Origin: an uncultured Lachnospiraceae bacterium
GTDB taxonomy: Bacteria > Bacillota > Clostridia > Lachnospirales > Lachnospiraceae
Length of the DNA stretch: 19,519 nt
NCBI GenBank assembly: GCA_902783765.1
Contig: CACZSB010000015.1
Coordinates: forward strand, 1-19,519
Reading direction: 5' to 3'
The position numbers and the translations under genes are program-made. How positions within the stretch are numbered: position 1 is the stretch's first letter; every line of letters starts with the position of its first letter. Below the pieces are notes generated by a model. That model did not search any database. It saw only the letters and a list, made by a program, of their open reading frames with translations, and was not told the DNA's origin. Of the stretch, positions 13,412-19,519 are shown piece by piece.

Positions 13412-15255
13412 AGATCCGCCGCTGCAGCATTTATCAATTCGGAAAATTGAAGGAACAGGATTTTGAGTTTTCGGAGGGGATTACCCTGATTCAGGGCGCC
13501 AATGAAAGCGGCAAAACCACCCTTCACACCGCCCTGGCCGCCCTGCTTTTCGGAGTGGAGCGCAGCCGGGGCCGGGGCGCCGCCCGGGACGTGTTCCGGG
13601 CCAATCAGCCCTGGTCACAGCCGGAGCTTTACGGCGGGGCCATCGAATGGGAACGGGAAGATCGGCTCATTCGGACGGAACGGGACTTTTCCAAGCTGCC
13701 CCCCCGGGCCTACAGCACCGAAACTCTGGCCGGCCGCACCCGGGATCTGAAGGAGGGGGAACAGCCTCTGCCGGAGTCCTTAAGCCCCTATCTTTTTTAT
13801 AACACCCTTTCCTTTAAGCAAAGCGGCAGCGATGTGGAAAGCGGCATGGCCGACGAACTGCGGAGCCATATTATTAACCTTCAAGGCAGCGGTAATGAGT
13901 CCATGGATGTGGCCGCCGCCCTGGGAAATCTGAAGGCCCGCCGCCGGGCGCTGACCAAGGACTTAAAGGAAGAGGCGGCCGCAGAAGCCGCCGTCCTGGA
14001 CCGGGAAATCCACCAGTTAGAGCAGGCAGGCTTTGCCTCGGAAACGGACTGGGAGGAAGCCCGGGAAAGCCTGAAGGACCAGGAAGCCCTGGCCCGGGAT
14101 TTGGACGCGGCCCATCAGGCGGATCTGCGGCTTTTGGCCCGGAAGAAAAGCGTGCTGAGCCGGCTGGATGTCCAGGACCGGGAAAAACTCACCGCCGACC
14201 GGGATAAGGCCCGGATCCTCCGGGATCAATTTGAGGTTTATCAACGGGATTATGCCGCCGATAGCTTTTCTCCCTTTTGGGCAAGCGTCCTGTCCTGGCT
14301 GTCCCTGGGGGTCATGATTCTTTGCCTCTGGACCCTTTTGAACGGGATTCAGCTCCACCGCTTTTTTCAGGCGGCCGCGGCGGGACTGGTCCTTATCGGC
14401 GCCAGCTTTATATCCCTGCGTTTTTCCCGCAAGCAGGACGCCCGGGCCGGCCATAAGCACAATAAAAAAGTATTAAACAGCCTGCTGGAACGATATGTTA
14501 AGGATTACACCCCCCGGGGAGATTTGCAGGAAGCCCGGGAACTGGCGGATTATCTGGACCGGCTCTGCTCCCTGGAATCGGATATCCGGCAGGAAGAACA
14601 GCAGCTGGAAACCCGGCAGGAAGTGCTGCAAAACAGCCTGGATCTTCGGGCGGATTTAAGCCGCCGGCTGGAGCAGGAGCTTTCTCTCCGGCTGGAGCGG
14701 GAGCAGTGGGAGGCCCGGATCCGCGCCCTGAAGGATAAGCGGGAGCAGCTGGAGCCGGTGCTGCTGAACAATCAGGAGATCCGCCGGGAACTGGCGGCCC
14801 TGGATCTGGCATATAACACCCTTTCCGCCCTGGCCACTGGCGTTTACAGCGATTTCGGCGCGCCACTGACCGCAGAGGCCTCCCGGATTTTTTCCCAGAT
14901 CAGCGGCGGCCGCTATGAAGGGGTGCGGATTAACGACAAGCTGGAAATCTGGGCCATCCAGAATCATCAGCCCGTGGCCCCCGACGCCCTCTCCGGCGGC
15001 ACCATGGCCCAGCTGTATTTTGCCTTCCGTTTGGCCATCATCCGACTTTTGTGGCCGGAGGAGCCCATGCCCCTTTTCTTTGACGACGCCTTCGTTTATT
15101 ATGATCGGGAGCGGCTGGCCTCTCTCCTGGCCTGGCTTCGAGATAATTATGCCGGGCAGGTGTTCATTTTCACCTGTCAGGACCGGGAAGAAGAACTGAT
15201 GCGAGAGGGGGGCATACCCTTCCGAAAGATAGCCCTTTCAATGGATTATGAATGA
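13408..15255 (+). CDS. YhaN/SbcC-like AAA ATPase with coiled coils and a central membrane hairpin
   Basis: A 615-residue split ABC-type ATPase of the SMC/Rad50 group, short compared with SbcC (about 1000 or more). Walker A is GANESGKTT (30-38, Lys36), the signature is LSGG (528-531), and Walker B is MPLFFDDAF (554-562, Asp559/Asp560). Coiled-coil arms rich in Glu, Arg, Leu and Gln occupy about 170-280 and 350-465. Between them lie two hydrophobic segments (about 289-311 and 317-337), predicted to enter the membrane where Rad50/SbcC would have its zinc hook; no CxxC hook is present. Bacillus YhaN has the same plan. It is probably a membrane-tethered partner of the upstream nuclease acting on DNA ends. 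The last 8 nt overlap the mutS2 start. Confidence 0.88.
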   Translation: MKIRRCSIYQFGKLKEQDFEFSEGITLIQGANESGKTTLHTALAALLFGVERSRGRGAARDVFRANQPWSQPELYGGAIEWEREDRLIRTERDFSKLPPRAYSTETLAGRTRDLKEGEQPLPESLSPYLFYNTLSFKQSGSDVESGMADELRSHIINLQGSGNESMDVAAALGNLKARRRALTKDLKEEAAAEAAVLDREIHQLEQAGFASETDWEEARESLKDQEALARDLDAAHQADLRLLARKKSVLSRLDVQDREKLTADRDKARILRDQFEVYQRDYAADSFSPFWASVLSWLSLGVMILCLWTLLNGIQLHRFFQAAAAGLVLIGASFISLRFSRKQDARAGHKHNKKVLNSLLERYVKDYTPRGDLQEARELADYLDRLCSLESDIRQEEQQLETRQEVLQNSLDLRADLSRRLEQELSLRLEREQWEARIRALKDKREQLEPVLLNNQEIRRELAALDLAYNTLSALATGVYSDFGAPLTAEASRIFSQISGGRYEGVRINDKLEIWAIQNHQPVAPDALSGGTMAQLYFAFRLAIIRLLWPEEPMPLFFDDAFVYYDRERLASLLAWLRDNYAGQVFIFTCQDREEELMREGGIPFRKIALSMDYE

Positions 15256-17608
15256 AAAAGTATTAAAAACCTTAGAATATGACAAGATTCTGGAGCGGCT
15301 GGAGGCCCTGGCGGTCTCCGACGGAGCCAAGGCGGCTTGCCGGGCCCTGCGGCCCTTCTCCCAGCTGGAGGAGGTGTTAAAGGCCCAGCAGGAATGCACC
15401 CACGGGGAAGCCCGGCTCCTGGCCCACGGCTCTCCGGGCTTTACGGGGATCCATGATATCCGGGATTCCATCCTTCGGGCCCAGGCCGGCTCCTCCCTGA
15501 GTATTCCCGAACTGCTCCGGATTCAAAAGCTCTTAATCATGGCCGCCAAGGCCAAGGCCTACGGTCGGGAGGAAAACCGGGAGGAACCGGATTCCCTGTC
15601 GGAGCTGTTTAATTCCTTAGAGCCCCTGACCCCCTTCCGGCAGCTGCTGGAGGCGGATATTTTAAGCGAGGAGGAGATCGCAGACCAGGCCTCTCCGGGT
15701 CTGGCCAAGGTGAGACGGCAGCTGCGCACCATCTCCGACCGCATCCACACGGAATTAAACGCCCTGCTGTTAAAGCACCGGACTCTGCTTCAGGATGCGG
15801 TGGTCACCATGCGGGACGGCCGCTATTGCCTGCCGGTGAAGGCGGAAAACCGCAGCCAGGTGGCGGGCATTGTCCACGACCAATCCGGCAGCGGCAAGGC
15901 CTTTTTCATCGAGCCCCTTTCGGTGGTGAAGCTGAACAACGAATGGCGGGAGCTGGAAATCCAGGAGCAAAAGGAAATCGAGCTGATTCTGGCGGAGCTT
16001 TCCACCCAGGCAGCGGAGCAAGGAGAGGCCATCGTGAAAGATTATCAGGCCCTGACGGCCCTGGACTTTATCTTTGCCCGGGCCCGGCTTTCCCGCTCCA
16101 TGAAGGGGGTGGAACCGGTATATCAGAATGCCCGGGCAGTGGACTTAAAAAGTGCCCGACATCCCCTGCTGGACCCCGCCGCCGTGGTGCCCATCGACTT
16201 AAAGCTGGGAGAGGATTTCGACCTGCTGATTGTGACCGGTCCCAACACCGGGGGCAAGACCGTTTCCTTAAAGACCCTGGGCCTTTTGTGTCTCATGGGC
16301 CAAAGCGGCCTGCATATCCCCGCAGGGGTCAATTCCCGGCTTTGCCTTTTTGAGGAAATCTATGCGGATATCGGGGACGAGCAGAGCATCGAGCAAAGCC
16401 TGTCCACCTTCTCCTCCCACATGACCAATATTGTGGATATCATGGCCCGGGCCGATGAAAAGGCCCTGGTGCTCTTAGATGAGCTGGGCGCCGGCACGGA
16501 TCCCGTGGAGGGGGCCGCCCTGGCCATGGCCATTTTAAGCAATCTCCACGGCCGGGGGGTGCGCACCATGGCCACCACCCATTACAGCGAGCTGAAGGTC
16601 TATGCCCTTTCCACCCCGGGGGTGGAGAATGCCTCCTGCGAATTCGATGTGGAGACCCTCCGGCCCACCTACCGGCTGATCCTGGGCATCCCCGGCAAGA
16701 GCAATGCCTTTGCCATTTCCCGGAAGCTGGGCCTTTCCGAGGCCATCATCCAGGAGGCGGGAGGCTATATCGACACCAACGAAGAAGCCTTTGAGGATGT
16801 GATTGCGGATTTAAACCGGCAGCAAAAGGAGATGGAGCGGGCCCGGGAGGAGGTGGCCTCCCTGCAGCGGGAGGCAGATTCCTTAAAAACCGAGGCCCTG
16901 GCCCTGCGCAAGGACCTGGACGAGAAAAAGAACGCCCTGCTCCGGGAGGCCAAGGAAGAGGCCCGGGCCATTTTGCTGGGAGCCAAGGAATCGGCGGACA
17001 AGGCCATACGGGATATGCACAAGCGGGGGGAAAAGGTGAGCCGGGAAATGGAAGAAGCCCGCTCCAGCCTCCGGGAGGCCTTAGACAAGCTCAGCGAGGG
17101 GGACAGGCCCCAGGAGCCCCGGCGGGTCACCGTCACCGAAAGGAAGCTGAAGCTGGGAGATCTGGTTTTCGTCCACTCCCTGGGCTTAAAGGGCACCGTC
17201 ACCAGCCTGCCCGATGCCAAGGGGCGGCTCAGCGTCCAAACGGGGATCCTCCGCAGCGAGGTGAACGCCTCGGATGTGGAGCTGGTGCCGGAGGCCACCG
17301 CCACCCTGGAGGGCAAGCGGACGGCTTCCTCCCTGTCGGGCCTGTCCAAGGGCCTGTCCATCTCTCCGGAAATCAATCTCATTGGCCTGCGCAGCGATGA
17401 AGCGGTGCAGACCTTGGATAAATATATTGACGACGCCTACCTGGCCCGGCTGGAAAAAATACGGATCATCCACGGCCGGGGCACCGGGGCCTTAAAGAAC
17501 GCCGTGGGGAATTTACTGCGGAAAAACAAGCGGATCGCCTCCTTCAGCGAGGCACCCTTCAACGAGGGCGGCTACGGAGTGACCATCGCCCTGCTGAAAG
17601 AAAAATAA
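15248..17608 (+). CDS. mutS2: MutS2 ATPase/endonuclease with Smr domain
   Basis: A 786-residue protein, normal MutS2 length. It has a core/lever region (1-300), an ABC-type ATPase with Walker A GPNTGGKT (331-338) and Walker B VLLDELG (408-414, Asp411-Glu412), TTHYSELK (443-450), a long charged coiled coil (about 515-640), a KOW-like segment and the C-terminal Smr domain (708-786) with IIHGRGTGAL. The Smr start reads INLIG rather than the LDLRG of many homologues, a variant I recall from other Clostridia. MutS2 does not do mismatch repair. Known roles are suppression of homologous recombination and, in Bacillus, sensing and splitting collided ribosomes. The ATG at 15248 overlaps the previous gene by 8 nt with no strong ribosome binding site, so translational coupling is likely. 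Confidence 0.96.
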   Translation: MNEKVLKTLEYDKILERLEALAVSDGAKAACRALRPFSQLEEVLKAQQECTHGEARLLAHGSPGFTGIHDIRDSILRAQAGSSLSIPELLRIQKLLIMAAKAKAYGREENREEPDSLSELFNSLEPLTPFRQLLEADILSEEEIADQASPGLAKVRRQLRTISDRIHTELNALLLKHRTLLQDAVVTMRDGRYCLPVKAENRSQVAGIVHDQSGSGKAFFIEPLSVVKLNNEWRELEIQEQKEIELILAELSTQAAEQGEAIVKDYQALTALDFIFARARLSRSMKGVEPVYQNARAVDLKSARHPLLDPAAVVPIDLKLGEDFDLLIVTGPNTGGKTVSLKTLGLLCLMGQSGLHIPAGVNSRLCLFEEIYADIGDEQSIEQSLSTFSSHMTNIVDIMARADEKALVLLDELGAGTDPVEGAALAMAILSNLHGRGVRTMATTHYSELKVYALSTPGVENASCEFDVETLRPTYRLILGIPGKSNAFAISRKLGLSEAIIQEAGGYIDTNEEAFEDVIADLNRQQKEMERAREEVASLQREADSLKTEALALRKDLDEKKNALLREAKEEARAILLGAKESADKAIRDMHKRGEKVSREMEEARSSLREALDKLSEGDRPQEPRRVTVTERKLKLGDLVFVHSLGLKGTVTSLPDAKGRLSVQTGILRSEVNASDVELVPEATATLEGKRTASSLSGLSKGLSISPEINLIGLRSDEAVQTLDKYIDDAYLARLEKIRIIHGRGTGALKNAVGNLLRKNKRIASFSEAPFNEGGYGVTIALLKEK

Positions 17609-17617
17609 GGAGCAGCC

Positions 17618-18313
17618 ATGTCAAAACAGAAAATCCTGATTGTGGATGACGACGCCAATATCGCCGAGCTCATCAGTCTGTATCTTACCCGGGAATGCTA
17701 CGAGACCCGCACCGCCGGGGACGGCAACGAGGCCCTGGAGGTGTGGAAAATCTTCCAGCCGGATCTGATCCTGCTGGATATCATGCTGCCGGGCCGGGAC
17801 GGGTATCAGGTCTGCCGGGAGATCCGCCAGGAAAGCCCTGTGCCCATTATGATGCTTTCCGCCAAGGGAGAGGTCTTTGATAAGGTCCTGGGCCTGGAGC
17901 TGGGGGCAGATGATTATATTATCAAGCCCTTCGACAACAAGGAAATGGTGGCCCGGGTAAAGGCCATTCTTCGCCGTTCCCAGCAAAAGGAGCCGGAGGC
18001 AGTGCCCGGCGAGCGGGTGGTAAGCTTCCCGGACCTGGTGGTCAATCTGAGCAATTATTCCGTGCTTTTCGAGGGCCGTCCTTTGGAAATGAGCGCCAAG
18101 GAAACGGAAATCCTTTATTATCTGGCCTCTTCACCCGGTCAGGTCTTCACCCGGGAACAGATCCTGGATAATATCTGGGGCTATGATTATGCCGGGGATT
18201 CCCGCACCGTGGACGTGTATATCAAGCGCCTGCGGCAAAAGCTTCCGGCCCACCCCGCCTGGCAGCTTTCCACCGTCTGGGGTGTGGGCTATAAATTTGA
18301 GGTTGTTCGATGA
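17618..18313 (+). CDS. OmpR/PhoB-family response regulator
   Basis: A 231-residue two-domain transcription factor. The receiver domain has acidic Asp10-12, phospho-acceptor Asp54 (LLDIMLP), Ser81 as the switch residue and Lys103 (KPF). The C-terminal winged helix (about 133-231) carries EMSAKETEILYYL, the recognition helix region SRTVDVYIKRLRQKL and the wing motif GVGYKF. Phosphorylated by the kinase encoded next, it should bind direct repeats at target promoters. AAGGAG lies 5 nt before the ATG. It begins 9 nt after mutS2 and overlaps the kinase start by 4 bp. The regulon cannot be deduced from the window. Confidence 0.95.
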   Translation: MSKQKILIVDDDANIAELISLYLTRECYETRTAGDGNEALEVWKIFQPDLILLDIMLPGRDGYQVCREIRQESPVPIMMLSAKGEVFDKVLGLELGADDYIIKPFDNKEMVARVKAILRRSQQKEPEAVPGERVVSFPDLVVNLSNYSVLFEGRPLEMSAKETEILYYLASSPGQVFTREQILDNIWGYDYAGDSRTVDVYIKRLRQKLPAHPAWQLSTVWGVGYKFEVVR

Positions 18314-19519
18314 AACGACGTCTGTCCCTGAAATTCCTGGAGGTTTATCTGCTGTTTGTGGCTCTGGCCTTTCTGGTGATTGCCCTCTACGGGGAGACTC
18401 TTTTTAAGAATTATGCCCAGCGGCTGGCGATTACCCAGATGACCCAGCAGGTCATTTCCGTTGCCAATGACCAAATTGAGCATATCCGGGAATCCGGGGC
18501 GATTAATGTCACAGAATTGAATCACCTCAGCGATATCACCAACCTCCGGATTTTTATATTAAATAAAGAAAACCGGGTTGTTTATGACTCCCGCACCCGG
18601 CTTTTGGGGAGAACGATACCGGACTTTAATTCCCTGGACAGCCCCAACAGCATTCTTATAGGAAACTTCTATAATACTTTCGACCGGGATATGATCTGCG
18701 CTTATTCCTACATCAGTTTCGGGCCAGGCCATCCCGCTTGTCTGGTGCTGGCCCAGGATCTTCAGATGGCCCGGGATGAGGCCCAGCATTATCTGCCCGC
18801 GGCTTATCTGGTGTATCTTTTTGTTATCCTGATGTCTTTCTTCCCGCTGGTCATGATTTACCGCTGGGTCCTGAAGCCCATCGGCAAGATTTCCGAGGGG
18901 GCCCAGGAATATGCGGAAGGCAATCTCAGTCACCGAATCCGTTTTTATTCCGATGATGAACTGGGCTATCTGTCGGCCTCTCTGAACGATATGGCGGCGC
19001 AGATTCAGTCCACGGACGAAACCCAGCGAAACTTTATCGCCAACGTGGCCCACGATTTTCGCTCTCCCCTCACCTCCATCAAGGGATATCTGGAGGCCAT
19101 GGTGGACGGGGTGATTCCCCCGGAAAACCAAGACAAATACATGAATATCATCATCGGGGAAACGGAGCGCCTGGCCAATCTGACCCAAAGCATGCTGTCT
19201 TTAAACTCCCTGGACGATGCCCGCCTGGGGCTGGAGCTTTCCAGCTTTGATATCGTGGCCCAGATCCGCTCTGTCTGCGATACCTTTGAGGTGATCTGCC
19301 AGCGGCGGGGCCTGCACTTCGATTTGATTTTCAGTTCTCCGGTGATCATGGTCCGGGCGGATTTCGGCCGCATCAATCAGGTGCTGCACAATCTGATCGA
19401 CAACGCCATCAAGTTTTCCCACGAGCAGAGCCTGATCCGCATACGGGTAAAGGAAGTCCGGGACAAGGCCTCCATTTCCGTCAAGGATTTCGGCCAGGGC
19501 ATTCCCAAGGAGGATATCG
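18310..19519 (+). CDS. Membrane sensor histidine kinase, 3' end outside window
   Basis: 403 codons are visible before the right edge. Order: TM1 (about 8-28), an extracytoplasmic sensor region of about 130 residues, TM2 (about 164-184), HAMP (about 186-235), a HisKA dimerisation domain with the H-box AHDFRSPLTSI (phospho-acceptor His248), then the ATPase domain with N-box HNLIDNAIKFS (Asn361, Asn365) and G1 box DFGQGIP (393-399). The H-box has Asp-Phe-Arg-Ser where HELRTP is usual, a variant that keeps the His and the acidic neighbour. The start ATG overlaps the regulator stop (ATGA), with GAGG 7 nt upstream. It is the cognate kinase of the preceding regulator; no PAS domain is visible before HisKA. 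The stimulus is unknown. Confidence 0.94.
   Translation, partial: MKRRLSLKFLEVYLLFVALAFLVIALYGETLFKNYAQRLAITQMTQQVISVANDQIEHIRESGAINVTELNHLSDITNLRIFILNKENRVVYDSRTRLLGRTIPDFNSLDSPNSILIGNFYNTFDRDMICAYSYISFGPGHPACLVLAQDLQMARDEAQHYLPAAYLVYLFVILMSFFPLVMIYRWVLKPIGKISEGAQEYAEGNLSHRIRFYSDDELGYLSASLNDMAAQIQSTDETQRNFIANVAHDFRSPLTSIKGYLEAMVDGVIPPENQDKYMNIIIGETERLANLTQSMLSLNSLDDARLGLELSSFDIVAQIRSVCDTFEVICQRRGLHFDLIFSSPVIMVRADFGRINQVLHNLIDNAIKFSHEQSLIRIRVKEVRDKASISVKDFGQGIPKEDI

Overview
The window reads as chromosomal DNA of a low-GC-lineage (Firmicutes) anaerobe of the class Clostridia, although the DNA itself is GC-rich. The evidence is a GlgC/GlgD pair, MutS2 with a Smr domain, a YhaO/YhaN-type SbcCD pair, AGGAGG-type ribosome binding sites, TTG starts, and a very large secreted S8 protease with EF-hand (dockerin-like) and Big_2 modules as found in gut or digester Oscillospiraceae/Lachnospiraceae. 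The family assignment is inference. No rRNA, tRNA, CRISPR array, IS element or phage gene is visible.

Layout. (1) 1-6644, minus strand: a three-gene unit with its own promoter (TTGACA-17-TACACT). It encodes a lipoprotein with a protease-propeptide-like domain, a small PqqD-family (RiPP-recognition-element fold) protein, and a giant cell-surface subtilase that runs off the left edge. (2) 6743-7693, plus strand: a ZIP-family metal transporter with a near-consensus promoter and an intrinsic terminator that lies inside the 3' end of the convergent gene. (3) 7633-12200, minus strand: a tightly packed glgC-glgD-arsR/smtB-type regulator-aminopeptidase P unit with two 4-bp ATGA overlaps. (4) 12298-19519, plus strand: a divergent unit of SbcD/YhaO-like nuclease, YhaN-like membrane-anchored ATPase, mutS2, an OmpR-type response regulator and a histidine kinase cut by the right edge. 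Its genes overlap or are separated by 9 nt.

Most notable. The C-terminal domain of the small lipoprotein is recognisably homologous to the N-terminal propeptide of the subtilase two genes downstream. This suggests a membrane-anchored, stand-alone propeptide acting as a dedicated inhibitor or folding chaperone, with an orphan PqqD-like protein between them. The subtilase also carries a paired EF-hand/dockerin-like module that seems to be inserted inside its Fn3-like domain. A perfect 10-bp palindrome sits right at the start of this unit's predicted transcript. It shares a GGGTTACC core with a site overlapping the ZIP promoter, hinting at joint, perhaps metal-responsive, control. A SmtB-type regulator with a complete alpha5 zinc site is embedded in the glycogen operon just upstream of a metallo-aminopeptidase.

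All function calls are from reading motifs; no database search was run.
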